The notes under the pieces: model-generated | The model's input: the letters and a program-made list of their open reading frames with translations, nothing else | What the model was told of the DNA's origin: nothing | The model's database searches: none | NCBI RefSeq assembly: GCF_000695625.1 | Contig: NZ_JMQI01000028.1 | Location: forward strand, 124,001-188,000 | From: Amycolatopsis rifamycinica | GTDB lineage: Bacteria > Actinomycetota > Actinomycetes > Mycobacteriales > Pseudonocardiaceae | Direction of reading: 5' to 3' | Length of the DNA: 64,000 nt | Shown here: piece by piece, positions 1 to 7,617 of the stretch | Position numbering within the stretch: position 1 is the stretch's first letter | Layout: each line of letters opens with the position of its first letter | Made by a program: the position numbers and the translations under genes

Positions 1-1
1 C

Positions 2-280
2 GGCACGCTGTACCGGCTGGCGGATCCGGCGGTCTCGGCGCTGACCGCGGTGCAGTACGTGCTCGGCGATTCCGTGGTCGTGTTCTTCTGGCGGCGGCCC
101 ACGGAGTTCGCGCGGCCCTTCACCCCGCCGCGGCTCGCCGGCCTGGACCCCGCCGGGCGCTACCGCGACCCCGACGGCGTCGAGCACCACGGCGCGGTGT
201 TGCTGAGCCACGGGCTCGACGTCGATCTTCCCGGCAGCGGGTACGCGAGCGCGGTGGTGCGGCTGACGCGAGTGGGCTGA
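2..280 (+). CDS. Alpha-galactosidase (GH36-type), C-terminal end, partial
   Basis: This reading frame is open from the left edge of the window and ends at 280, giving the last 92 residues of a longer protein. The visible part matches the C-terminal beta-sandwich domain of GH36 alpha-galactosidases: an AVQYV-type strand, then a 'GLDPAGRYRDPDG' segment, then 'LLSHGLDVDLPGSGYASAVV'. This domain packs on the catalytic barrel; the catalytic aspartates would lie upstream, outside the window, so the activity itself is inferred. The next gene starts 30 bp downstream on the same strand. Confidence 0.75.
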   Translation, partial: GTLYRLADPAVSALTAVQYVLGDSVVVFFWRRPTEFARPFTPPRLAGLDPAGRYRDPDGVEHHGAVLLSHGLDVDLPGSGYASAVVRLTRVG

Positions 281-310
281 ATTGCCGGTGCCGTGGCTTA
301 GGCTGTCGGG

Positions 311-1255
311 GTGGCCAAGATCGCGGTGACCCGATGGATTCCCGACGACGCGGTGAAGCTCCTCGCCGAGGCAGGCGATGTGGAGATCTCCCCCGTCGAT
401 CGGCCGCTGACGCCCGCGGAGCTGCACGAGTTCGCCGACGGCGCCGCGGCCGTCGTGGGGATGCTGCACGACCGGCTCGACGGCGCGCTGGCCGACGCCG
501 CCGGACCGGGGCTGAAGGTCGTCGCGAACGTCGCCGTCGGGTACGACAACGTCGACGTCCCGGCGCTGGCGTCCCGTGGCGTCGTCGTCACGAACACGCC
601 GGGCGTGCTCACCGACGCGACCGCCGACCTCGCCTTCGGGCTGCTGCTCGCCGTCACGCGGCGGCTCGGCGAGGGCGAACGGCTGCTGCGGTCGCGCACA
701 CCGTGGTCGTTCCACCTCGGCTTCATGCTCGGCTCCGGGCTGCAGGGCAAGACGCTGGGCGTCGTCGGGTTCGGGCAGATCGGGCGGGCGATGGCTCGCC
801 GGGCGGCGGCGTTCGGGATGACGGTCGTCTACTCCGGACGGTCCCAAAAGGACACTGACGCCGAGTACGTGTCGTTCGAGGAGCTGCTGGCGCGCTCGGA
901 CGTCGTGTCGCTGCACTGCCCGCTGACGCCCGAGACACGGCACCTCGTCGACGCCACCGCGTTGCGGGCCATGAAACCCGGCGCGTACCTGGTGAACACC
1001 ACGCGCGGCCCGGTCGTCGACGAAGCCGCGCTGGCCGACGCCCTGGAAGCCGGGGAGATCGCCGGCGCCGCGCTCGACGTCTTCGAGAACGAACCCGAGG
1101 TCGAGCCGCGGCTGCTCGGCCGGGACGACGTCGTGCTCAGCCCGCACCTGGGGTCGGCGACGGTCGAAACCCGCACCGCGATGGCCGTGCTGGCCGCGCG
1201 CAACGTCGCGGCGGTGCTCGCCGGGCGTCCCCCGCTGACGGAGGTGAAGCCGTGA
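311..1255 (+). CDS. D-2-hydroxyacid dehydrogenase (glyoxylate/hydroxypyruvate reductase-like)
   Basis: A 314-aa cytosolic NAD(P)H oxidoreductase of the D-isomer-specific 2-hydroxyacid dehydrogenase family, of normal length. The Rossmann motif 'GVVGFGQIGRA' is at residues 150-160. The catalytic triad is visible as Arg232 (NTTRG), Glu261 (FENEP) and His279 (SPHLG). The start is GTG at 311, giving the usual short N-terminus 'MAKIAVTRW'. Its stop overlaps the start of glycerate kinase (GTGA), so the two are translationally coupled. That context points to reduction of hydroxypyruvate or glyoxylate to D-glycerate or glycolate rather than lactate or phosphoglycerate activity. Exact substrate and cofactor are inferred. 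Confidence 0.9.
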   Translation: MAKIAVTRWIPDDAVKLLAEAGDVEISPVDRPLTPAELHEFADGAAAVVGMLHDRLDGALADAAGPGLKVVANVAVGYDNVDVPALASRGVVVTNTPGVLTDATADLAFGLLLAVTRRLGEGERLLRSRTPWSFHLGFMLGSGLQGKTLGVVGFGQIGRAMARRAAAFGMTVVYSGRSQKDTDAEYVSFEELLARSDVVSLHCPLTPETRHLVDATALRAMKPGAYLVNTTRGPVVDEAALADALEAGEIAGAALDVFENEPEVEPRLLGRDDVVLSPHLGSATVETRTAMAVLAARNVAAVLAGRPPLTEVKP

Positions 1256-2373
1256 CCCGGGTCGTCATCGCGCCCGACAAGTTCAAGGGCAGCCTCACCG
1301 CGGTCGAGGCCGCGGAGGCGATCGCGCTGGGCGTGCGCGATGCCTTGCCGGGCGCGGAAATCGTCACCTGCCCGGTCGCCGACGGCGGCGAAGGCACCCT
1401 GGACGTGCTGGAGGCGGCGGGCGCGCGGATCGTGCGGCTGACGGTCCGCGGGCCGCTCGAGGAGCCGGTCAAGGCGCGGTACGCGGTGCTCGACGGCACC
1501 GCGTACGTCGAATCCGCACGGGCGTGCGGCATCGAGTTCGTCGAACCTTCGCCGTCGACGGCGCTGGCCGCGCACACCTGGGGGGTCGGCGAACTGTTGG
1601 CGGACGCGCTGATCCACGGCGCGAAACGGCTCGTGCTCACGGTCGGCGGCACGGCCAGCACCGACGGCGGGGCCGGGATGCTGGGGGCGCTGGGCGCCGG
1701 CGTGCTCGACGCGTTCGGCGCGCCGGTCGGCTTGGGCGGCGGGACGCTGACACGAGTGGCGTCGACCGAGCTGACGCCGGTGCGGGAGCGGCTGGCCGGG
1801 GTGAGCGTGGCGGTCGCGACCGACGTGACGAACCCGCTGCTGGGCCCGGACGGCGCGGCGGCGGTGTTCGGGCCGCAGAAGGGCGCGGGGCCGTCGGAGG
1901 TGGCGCTGCTCGACGAGGCACTGGGGCGGTGGGCGCACGCGCTGCGGGTGGGTGGCGCGCCGGACGTCACGCGGGTGCCGGGCTCGGGCGCCGGCGGCGG
2001 GGTCGCGGCGGCGGCGATCGCACTGGGTGCGTCGGTCGAATCCGGGTTCGACCTGATCGCGGGCCTGACCGGGGTGGACGCGGCGCTGGCGGGGGCGGAT
2101 CTGGTCATCACGGGCGAGGGATCGCTGGACGAGCAGAGCCTGAACGGCAAGGCCCCGGCGGGGATCGCCGACCGGGCGCGGTCACGCGGCGTGCCGCTGC
2201 TGGCGCTGGCGGGGCGGATCCAGCTGGACGCGGCCGGGTTGGCACGGCTGGGTGTGGTGGGGAGCAGCGCCTTGATCGACCACGCGCCTTCGCTGGACCA
2301 CGCGCGGAGTCACGCCGCGGAGTTGCTGCGGGAGCGAGCCGCGGAGGTGGTTCGCGCCTGGCGGGAGGGGTAA
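1252..2373 (+). CDS. glxK: Glycerate kinase (GlxK/GarK type)
   Basis: A 373-aa protein of the type 1 glycerate kinase family, which phosphorylates D-glycerate with ATP to 2-phosphoglycerate. The family N-terminus 'VIAPDKFKGSLTAVEAA' is at residues 5-21, followed by 'CPVADGGEGT' and the glycine-rich 'GGTASTDGGAGML' segment near residues 129-141. The GTG start overlaps the stop of the upstream reductase by four bases. Together the two genes convert a 3-carbon 2-oxo acid to a glycolytic intermediate. The 3' end contains a short tandem duplication (2363-2393, 'gcgggaggggtaac') that repeats the stop region just downstream. Confidence 0.92.
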   Translation: MTRVVIAPDKFKGSLTAVEAAEAIALGVRDALPGAEIVTCPVADGGEGTLDVLEAAGARIVRLTVRGPLEEPVKARYAVLDGTAYVESARACGIEFVEPSPSTALAAHTWGVGELLADALIHGAKRLVLTVGGTASTDGGAGMLGALGAGVLDAFGAPVGLGGGTLTRVASTELTPVRERLAGVSVAVATDVTNPLLGPDGAAAVFGPQKGAGPSEVALLDEALGRWAHALRVGGAPDVTRVPGSGAGGGVAAAAIALGASVESGFDLIAGLTGVDAALAGADLVITGEGSLDEQSLNGKAPAGIADRARSRGVPLLALAGRIQLDAAGLARLGVVGSSALIDHAPSLDHARSHAAELLRERAAEVVRAWREG

Positions 2374-2426
2374 CGCGGGAGGGGTAACGCGGGAGCGCAC
2401 GGAGGCGGCTCACCCCGGCCGGGCGG

Positions 2427-2444
2427 GCAGTCTCGCAAGACTGC
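2427..2444. terminator. Short hairpin downstream of glxK
   Basis: A perfect 7-bp stem (gcagtct / agactgc) with a 4-base loop (cgca) lies about 55 bp after the glxK stop. There is no T-tract, which is common in high-GC actinobacteria. It could end the reductase-glxK transcript or the convergent HesB-like transcript. The rest of 2374-2597 holds only GC-rich inverted segments and no gene that I can support. Confidence 0.4.
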
Positions 2445-2597
2445 ATCGCGCTCAGCCGGAACCACGAATCGCCCGTGGCCGAAGCGCGGGCTGGTGAACC
2501 CGCCGGCGCGGGTCAGAGCGCATCCCGGGGAGCCGCCCGGCGGCCGGCGAGCGGACGGACCTTCCGCACCCGGCGGCGAAAGGCCCGTCCGCCGCGG

Positions 2598-2891
2598 TCA
2601 GCTCGTGTGCTGCGGCAGCACGGCGAAGGCCACTCCGCCGGCGTCGTCCTCCTGCACGTCGAGCACCTTGTCGTCCAGCAACGCCGCTGCCTGGGGCTCG
2701 AGGAACACCTTCGGCCCCTGGTCCTCCCCCAGCACGCTGTCGCCCTCTGCCGGCTCGGGGGCCACCGACAGCGCCAGCTGGGCGCTTTCGCCGTCGGTGT
2801 TCTGGACGGCCAGGCGCAGCCCGGCCTCGCCCTCCCCCTGGCTCGTCAGGGCGGTGATCGCCTCGGCGGCGGCTTCGGTCACGGTCAGCAT
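2598..2891 (-). CDS. HesB/IscA-like protein lacking all cysteines
   Basis: A 97-aa protein with the fold signature of the Fe-S biogenesis (HesB/IscA) domain: 'MLTVTEAAAEAITAL' helix, 'GLRLAVQ', 'GPKVFLEPQAAALLDDKVLDV', then a short C-terminal strand. A-type carriers bind iron or Fe-S clusters through three conserved cysteines; this protein has none, so cluster binding in the usual way is excluded. Start chosen at ATG 2891 because GAAGGGAAGG precedes it; a start 13 codons further upstream adds an unsupported extension. Homologues of this cysteine-free type are, as I recall, common in actinobacteria, with unknown role. Confidence 0.7.
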   Translation of the reverse strand: MLTVTEAAAEAITALTSQGEGEAGLRLAVQNTDGESAQLALSVAPEPAEGDSVLGEDQGPKVFLEPQAAALLDDKVLDVQEDDAGGVAFAVLPQHTS

Positions 2892-2967
2892 CTTCGGCCT
2901 TCCCTTCGTCGCGGTCCGATGCAGCTTCACGCTAGGGGCGTCCGAACGGACGTGCAGGCTGAGCGGA

Positions 2968-3378
2968 TCAGCCCTGCCGCGCCGCGCGAATGGCGTCCGC
3001 CACCGATTCGCCCGCGTAGTCCGTCGTCTCGCGGCGGCCCTGGTTCGAATGACGGCGAGGCACCGTCTCCTCCGGGACCACCGGCTCGAAGTCCGCCGGG
3101 GCGTCCTCGATCGTCTCGTCGAGCTCCGCCGCCGGTGTGGCCGCGAGCGGGCGTTCCGGGACCGGCTCGGGCTCGGCGTCCGGGACCTCTTCGGCCAGCC
3201 GCAGGTCCATCGGTTCGCCTTCGCGGATCTCCCGCGGCGTGGTGCCGTAGCGGTCGGCCGCGCTCCAGTGCTCGGGCGGCTCCATGCCCTCCTCGAGCGA
3301 ATCCACGCGCAGCTCGTCCTCGTCGAGCGCCTCGCTGGGGCTCAAGCTCTGCGATTCGGCCGAGTCACGGTCACTCAC
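2968..3378 (-). CDS. DUF5709-type acidic protein
   Basis: A 136-aa, strongly acidic, probably cytosolic protein. The N-terminal half carries the pattern of the DUF5709 family: 'SLSPSEALDEDELRVDSLEE', 'PPEHWSAADRYGTT', 'REIREGEPMDLRLAEEVPD'. The C-terminal half is low complexity (Pro, Glu, Ala) and ends with 'DYAGESVADAIRAARQG'. No catalytic motif is visible and the molecular role of the family is unknown to me. It is divergent from the GtrA gene. Confidence 0.75.
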   Translation of the reverse strand: MSDRDSAESQSLSPSEALDEDELRVDSLEEGMEPPEHWSAADRYGTTPREIREGEPMDLRLAEEVPDAEPEPVPERPLAATPAAELDETIEDAPADFEPVVPEETVPRRHSNQGRRETTDYAGESVADAIRAARQG

Positions 3379-3490
3379 GGGCCCTCCTGGCGCATCGGAA
3401 ACTTCTTCATCGCCGGTGACCTACCCCGGGCGGCGGGGCGGCGAAACCCCGTGGTGTCACCGGGATCACATTTCTTCAACTGGTTTAACA

Positions 3491-3521
3491 CATTCACAAG
3501 TTTGTGAATGCAGGGTACGTT
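3491..3521 (+). promoter_or_regulatory. Palindromic operator within a predicted promoter of the GtrA gene
   Basis: Bases 3491-3510 form an inverted repeat with perfect 9-base arms (cattcacaa / ttgtgaatg) around a 2-base centre. A plausible sigma-70-like promoter overlaps it: TTCACA at 3493-3498, a 17-base spacer, TACGTT at 3516-3521. The start point would fall at about 3527-3528, on the ATG of the GtrA gene, suggesting a leaderless mRNA. A repressor bound to the palindrome would block the -35 element. The regulator is not identifiable. Confidence 0.5.
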
Positions 3522-3527
3522 GGGATC

Positions 3528-4007
3528 ATGGCCACCACCAGGTGCGCACCGGAGCACCGGCTGCTCGCCACCGACCCGGACCGCCACCACGAGCTCGGCA
3601 CGCACGCGGCGTGGTACGTCGTGGCCGGCGTGGTGACGACCGGTCTGCAGGCCGTCCTGTTCCTCTTGCTGCGCGACGAGCTCGGCTCCCAGGTGGCGAA
3701 CCTGGTCGCGATCGCGCTCACCACGCTCGGCAACACCGAGTTCCACCGCCGCGTCACCTTCGCCGGCCGCCGCAGCAACGCCGGCAAGCGGCACCTGCAG
3801 GACCTGCTCACCTTCGCCTTCTACGCCCTGTACGGCTCGGCCGTGCTGGCCGTCCTGGACGCCGTCGTCGACCGGCCGACGTCGTGGGAGGAGACCGGCA
3901 CCCTGCTGCTGGCCAGCCTGGTCGGCGGGTTCGCGCGGTTCGCCGTGCTGCGCTGGTGGGTCTTCGCGCACCGCGCCGAACCGGCCACGGCGGCCCACAC
4001 CGGCTAG
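3528..4007 (+). CDS. GtrA-like small membrane protein
   Basis: A 159-aa integral membrane protein with the GtrA-like domain (about residues 25-150): four predicted transmembrane helices ('AAWYVVAGVVTTGLQAVLFL', 'VANLVAIALTTLGNTEFHRR', 'LLTFAFYALYGSAVLAVL', 'GTLLLASLVGGFARFAVLRW') with the family's 'N-x-x-F-H-R-R-x-T-F' loop. GtrA proteins are thought to move lipid-linked sugars, or partner glycosyltransferases, in cell-envelope glycosylation. ATG 3528 is preferred over GTG 3504 because the predicted promoter places the transcript start at this ATG. A DUF202 protein follows 11 bp downstream. Confidence 0.82.
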   Translation: MATTRCAPEHRLLATDPDRHHELGTHAAWYVVAGVVTTGLQAVLFLLLRDELGSQVANLVAIALTTLGNTEFHRRVTFAGRRSNAGKRHLQDLLTFAFYALYGSAVLAVLDAVVDRPTSWEETGTLLLASLVGGFARFAVLRWWVFAHRAEPATAAHTG

Positions 4008-4018
4008 CGTCTGCGGCC

Positions 4019-4387
4019 GTGGCCCCGGACGAGAGCAAGCTGGACGACATCAAACCCCACTCGGGCGGCACCGAACCGGACTACCGCTTCACGCTGGCCA
4101 ACGAACGCACCTTCCTCGCCTGGCTCCGCACGGCCCTCGGCCTTCTCGCGGGCGGCGTCGCCGTGCACCAGCTGGTGCCCTCGCCGGCCGCGGCGAGCGC
4201 GGTGCTCGCCGGGCTGTGCGTCGTGCTGGCCGCCGTCCTCGCCGCGACCGCGTACCCGCGGTGGCGGCGGGTGCAGATCGCGATGCGAGCCGGCGAACCG
4301 CTGCCGCGCAGCCGGATGATCCTGGTGCTCACCGGCGGGCTGCTGACCCTCATCGTCGCCGCCGCCGTGCTGCTGGTGGTCTCGTGA
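4019..4387 (+). CDS. DUF202 (YidH-type) membrane protein
   Basis: A 122-aa protein with a short polar N-terminus followed by the DUF202 signature 'FTLANERTFLAWLRTALGLL' and three predicted transmembrane helices, the last at the extreme C-terminus. Members are small inner-membrane proteins of unknown function, often encoded in pairs. GTG 4019 gives the usual length. The second family member lies at 4551, with a short open frame between them. Confidence 0.8.
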   Translation: MAPDESKLDDIKPHSGGTEPDYRFTLANERTFLAWLRTALGLLAGGVAVHQLVPSPAAASAVLAGLCVVLAAVLAATAYPRWRRVQIAMRAGEPLPRSRMILVLTGGLLTLIVAAAVLLVVS

Positions 4388-4554
4388 GTGACCCCCGAAG
4401 GCAGCAGACGGTGACGGCCGGAAAATCCGCCCCGCCCCCGCTGCGAGCCGGAGAGCTCGCCGCCGGCGAGCGGTCACCTCGGACGCGAATACCGCCGGTT
4501 CGCGATTATCGTGAGGTCAAAAATACCGACACCCCCGCCGGGACCGGGCCGTGA
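4384..4554 (+). CDS. Possible 56-aa coupling ORF between two DUF202 genes
   Basis: A short frame starts at GTG 4384, overlapping the stop of the upstream DUF202 gene (GTGA), and ends with TGA at 4554, overlapping the GTG of the next DUF202 gene. The first residues (VSDPRRQ) look like the start of a DUF202 protein, but no membrane helix follows; the rest is polar. It may be a translated coupling peptide, an insertion that displaced the original start of the second DUF202 gene, or chance. A 14-bp match (4498-4511) to the sigma-factor gene lies in it. Confidence 0.3.
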   Translation: MSDPRRQQTVTAGKSAPPPLRAGELAAGERSPRTRIPPVRDYREVKNTDTPAGTGP

Positions 4555-4847
4555 CCACCCCGAACGGCGCCCAAGCCGAGCGCACCGGCCTCGCCTGGCG
4601 GCGGACCGCACTGGCGTCCGCCGCCTGCACGGTACTGCTCCTGCACTCCGCCGCCCAGCGCCATTGGGGTGGCACAGTGATCCCCGCGTTGCTCGCCGCG
4701 GGCACGTCTGCGCTGCTAGCGGCCATCGGAATGCACCGCGAACGGGCCTTGCGCGCCGCTCGACCAGCGCCACCGAGCCCCTTACTGCCCGCGATCGCGT
4801 CGCTGGCCGTGACCGTGACCGCCACTTCCGTGGTCGTCTTCCACTGA
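4551..4847 (+). CDS. Second DUF202 membrane protein
   Basis: A 98-aa protein with the DUF202 core 'AERTGLAWRRTALASAACTV' right at the N-terminus and three hydrophobic segments ('LASAACTVLLLH', 'VIPALLAAGTSALLAAIG', 'LLPAIASLAVTVTATSVVVF'). It is paralogous to the protein at 4019-4387; the pair may form a heteromeric membrane complex, as inferred from their neighbourhood only. The GTG start overlaps the stop of the short ORF before it. Confidence 0.78.
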   Translation: MTTPNGAQAERTGLAWRRTALASAACTVLLLHSAAQRHWGGTVIPALLAAGTSALLAAIGMHRERALRAARPAPPSPLLPAIASLAVTVTATSVVVFH

Positions 4848-5100
4848 CGAGTGAACTCGGCACATCCTGAAACCGATTAATCGCAATGTGCGGGTGCGGG
4901 TCGCGGGAACATCACAGTCGATACTGCTAACGGGGTATTGGTCGTTGAAATCTGGACTGACCCGCATGGAGGTGCTTACGATTACCCTGCGTCGCACGGA
5001 CCGCAGATCCGCCCGGCTCCACCGGAGCATCTGCGATGGATCAGTTACGGAGTGTTGAACCCCCGGCAGCGACGGTCGAGGGTCGGCCGGGGAGACGACC
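4848..5100 (+). promoter_or_regulatory. Leader/promoter region of the sigma-factor gene
   Basis: About 250 bp without a gene and clearly richer in A+T than the surroundings. It contains -10-like hexamers GATACT (4920-4925) and TACGAT (4977-4982), but no -35 at a standard distance that I would defend. The ribosome site GGGGAGACGACC is just before the ATG at 5101. Regulation by an alternative sigma factor is possible. Confidence 0.35.
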
Positions 5101-5757
5101 ATGACAGCACCGCCGAGGACCACCGAAGCTTCCACTTCGAGCGTTCGCGATTATCGCACTCCCGAGTCATTGCCGCGCCCGAGCGGGCGGCTGACGAAGG
5201 AGGACCTCGACCCCCTCGTGAAGGACGCGGGCGAGGGCAACCCGGCGGCGATCCACTCGCTGCTGCAGATGATCGAGCCGGTGGTGGTCCGCTACTGCCG
5301 CGCGCGCATGGGCGGCCGCGACCTGTCCTACCTGTCGGCCGACGACGTCGCCCAGGAGGTCTGCCTGGCCGTGCTCAAGGCCCTGCCCGACTACCAGGAC
5401 CGCGGCGGCTCCTTCCTCTACCTGGTCCACGCGATCGCGGCCAACAAGGTCGCCGACGCCTACCGCGCCGTCGCCCGCGACCGCTCCGAGCCCGTCCCCG
5501 AGCTGCCGGAAAGCCCGCTGGTCGCCGGCAACGAGCCCGAAAGCCACGCGCTGCACCTCGACCTCGGCGCCCGCCTCGGCCGGCTGCTCGCCACCCTGCC
5601 CCGGGTGCAGCAGGAGATCCTGACCCTGCGCATCGCCGTCGGCTTCTCGGCGACCGAAACCGCCGAAGCGCTCGGGATCTCCCCGGGCAACGTCCGCGTG
5701 ACGCAGCACCGCGCCCTGACCCGGCTGCGGGGCATGATCCGCGACGAAGAGTTCTGA
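5101..5757 (+). CDS. RNA polymerase sigma factor of the ShbA/SigD type
   Basis: A 218-aa sigma-70 family protein with region 2 at about residues 40-115 ('DDVAQEVCLAVLKALPDY', 'GSFLYLVHAIAANKVADAYR') and region 4 at about 155-215 ('LPRVQQEILTLRIAVGFSATE', 'LGISPGNVRVTQHRALTRLR'). The N-terminal tail with 'VRDYR' is typical of the ShbA (Streptomyces, activates the principal sigma gene) and SigD (Mycobacterium) group. In those genera guaB-type genes usually follow; here an unrelated gene on the opposite strand follows, so this copy is out of its common context. Function in growth-phase transcription is inferred. Confidence 0.8.
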   Translation: MTAPPRTTEASTSSVRDYRTPESLPRPSGRLTKEDLDPLVKDAGEGNPAAIHSLLQMIEPVVVRYCRARMGGRDLSYLSADDVAQEVCLAVLKALPDYQDRGGSFLYLVHAIAANKVADAYRAVARDRSEPVPELPESPLVAGNEPESHALHLDLGARLGRLLATLPRVQQEILTLRIAVGFSATETAEALGISPGNVRVTQHRALTRLRGMIRDEEF

Positions 5758-5791
5758 CCGGCCACCTCAGCGGCGGGCGGGGAGACCTCTT

Positions 5792-6643
5792 TTACCCCCT
5801 GGAGGAGGTGCCCCCGCCCGCATCCAGCCCGTAGGCCGCGCGGGCGTTGTGTTCGAAGACGGCCAGGCGCTCGGCGTCCGACAGCGACCCCGTCAGGGCG
5901 ATCGCCGCGTCGAGGACCAGCTCGTAGGACGCCGCCAGTTCGCAGACCGGCCAGTCCGAGCCGAACAGCAGGCGCCCCGGGCCGAACACCTCCAGCACGT
6001 GGTCGACGTACCGGCGCAGGTGCGCGACCTCCCAGCCCGGCCAGTCCGCTTCGGTGACCAGCCCGGACAGCTTGCACACGACGTTCTCGCGCGCCGCCAG
6101 CGCGGCCAGGCGGGACGCCCACGGCTCCCACTCCCCCGCCGCGATCGGGGGCTTCGCCGCGTGGTCCAGGACCAGGCGCAGCTGCGGCAGGCGCAACGCC
6201 ACCTCGGCCGCGGCCGGCAGCTGCGCGGGCCGGACCAGCAGGTCGAACGCCAGATCGGCGGCCGCCACCGCGCTCAGCCCGGCCACCACCTCGGGCCGCA
6301 GCAGCCAGTCGTCGTCCGGCTCGGTCTCCACCTGGTGCCGGATCCCCACCAGCGGACCGTCGAGGGCGGCCAGCCGGTCCACGACGTCCGGAGCCGTGAG
6401 GTCCACCCAGCCGACCACGCCCGCGATCACCGGCTCGGCGGCCGCCGTCGCGAGGAACTCCGCCGTTTCCTCCTCCGACGACACCGTCTGGACCAGGACC
6501 GTCGCGTGCACCCCGGCCGCCTTCGTCACCGCGCGCAGGTCGTCCACCGTGTACGGGCGGCGGATCGGGTCCATGGCCGCCCCCGTCATCCACGGGTACT
6601 CGCGCCGCGAGGGATCCCACAGGTGGTGGTGCGCGTCGATCAT
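5792..6643 (-). CDS. Amidohydrolase-family lactonase (likely L-fucono-1,5-lactonase)
   Basis: A 283-aa metal-dependent hydrolase of the amidohydrolase-2 group. It starts with 'MIDAHHHLWDPSRREYPWM' (HxH metal motif, residues 4-6) and has 'VLDHAAKPP' and 'FGSDWPVCEL' later. Members linked to sugar dehydrogenases open sugar lactones, here probably L-fuconolactone to L-fuconate. The start at 6643 overlaps the stop of the aldo-keto reductase gene (ATGA), so the mutarotase, reductase and lactonase genes form one coupled unit in pathway order. Confidence 0.82.
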   Translation of the reverse strand: MIDAHHHLWDPSRREYPWMTGAAMDPIRRPYTVDDLRAVTKAAGVHATVLVQTVSSEEETAEFLATAAAEPVIAGVVGWVDLTAPDVVDRLAALDGPLVGIRHQVETEPDDDWLLRPEVVAGLSAVAAADLAFDLLVRPAQLPAAAEVALRLPQLRLVLDHAAKPPIAAGEWEPWASRLAALAARENVVCKLSGLVTEADWPGWEVAHLRRYVDHVLEVFGPGRLLFGSDWPVCELAASYELVLDAAIALTGSLSDAERLAVFEHNARAAYGLDAGGGTSSRG

Positions 6644-7617
6644 GAGACTCCTTCGGCGATGACGACGTCGGCGCGCAGCAGTCCCGCGTCGATCAGCTCG
6701 GTCCACAGGGCCGTCGGCACGACCGCCCGCGCCCGCCGCGCGTTCACGGCGACCTGGTCCGGATCATGCGCGCCGACGACCACGGACGCCACCGCGGGAT
6801 GCGCCATCGGCAGCGCCAGCGCGGCCTCCGGCAGCTCCACGCCGTGCCGCGCGCAGACCCGCGCGATCCGCCGGGCCCGCTCGACCAGCTCCGCCGGCGC
6901 TTCGGCGTAGTCGTAGACGCCACCCGGTTCGGCGGTCGCCAGGATCCCGCCGTTGAAGGCGCCTCCGACCACCACGCGCACGTCCCGCGCAGCGCAGAGC
7001 GGGAACAGCTCGTCCAGCGCGGGCTGGTCGAGCAGCGTGTAGCGGCCGGCCACCAGCAGGACGTCCAGGTCGGTGCGGCGGACGAACTCGGCCAGCATCG
7101 GCGCCTGGTTCATCCCGGCCCCGAAGGCGCCGATCACGCCCTGGTCCCGCAGTTCCCGCAGCGCCGGGAACGCTCCCGAAACCGCCTCCTCGAAGTGGTC
7201 GTCGGGGTCGTGGACGTAGACGATGTCGACGCGGTCGAGACCGAGCCGCGTCAAGCTGTCGTCCAGGGACCGCAGGACGCCGTCGCGGCTGAAGTCCCAC
7301 CGGCGCTTGTACGCGGCCGGGACGGCGAAGCCCTGGTCGTCCCGGGCGCCGGCACCCCCGGGGTTCGGTTCCAGCACGCGGCCGACCTTCGTCGAGAGCA
7401 CGTACTCGTCGCGGGGGAACGCGCGCAGCGCCGCGCCGAGCCGGGTCTCCGACAGGCCGAGGCCGTAGTGCGGCGCGGTGTCGAAGTAGCGGATGCCCTC
7501 GTCCCACGCGCGCCGGACGGTCGCGGCCGCGGTCTCGTCGCTGATCGCGTGGTAGAGGTTGCCCAGCTGCGCGCAGCCGAGCCCCAGCGGGGACAGGGAG
7601 AGTTCCAACGCCGTCAC
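6640..7617 (-). CDS. Aldo-keto reductase (likely L-fucose 1-dehydrogenase)
   Basis: A 325-aa aldo-keto reductase with the D-Y-K-H tetrad visible: Asp and Tyr in 'FDTAPHYGLG', Lys in 'STKVGR', His in 'YVHDPDD'. It belongs to the bacterial L-fucose/D-threo-aldose 1-dehydrogenase branch, which oxidises L-fucose to the 1,5-lactone with NAD(P)+. The GTG start at 7617 overlaps the mutarotase stop (GTGA); a 32-residue upstream extension would overlap that gene in another frame and was rejected. Its place between a mutarotase and a lactonase supports the assignment. Confidence 0.85.
   Translation of the reverse strand: MTALELSLSPLGLGCAQLGNLYHAISDETAAATVRRAWDEGIRYFDTAPHYGLGLSETRLGAALRAFPRDEYVLSTKVGRVLEPNPGGAGARDDQGFAVPAAYKRRWDFSRDGVLRSLDDSLTRLGLDRVDIVYVHDPDDHFEEAVSGAFPALRELRDQGVIGAFGAGMNQAPMLAEFVRRTDLDVLLVAGRYTLLDQPALDELFPLCAARDVRVVVGGAFNGGILATAEPGGVYDYAEAPAELVERARRIARVCARHGVELPEAALALPMAHPAVASVVVGAHDPDQVAVNARRARAVVPTALWTELIDAGLLRADVVIAEGVS

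Noticed and set aside
4938..5100. A gene in the sigma-factor leader
   Set aside because: The frame runs into the sigma gene out of phase, has no ribosome site and no recognisable protein; the region is better explained as promoter.
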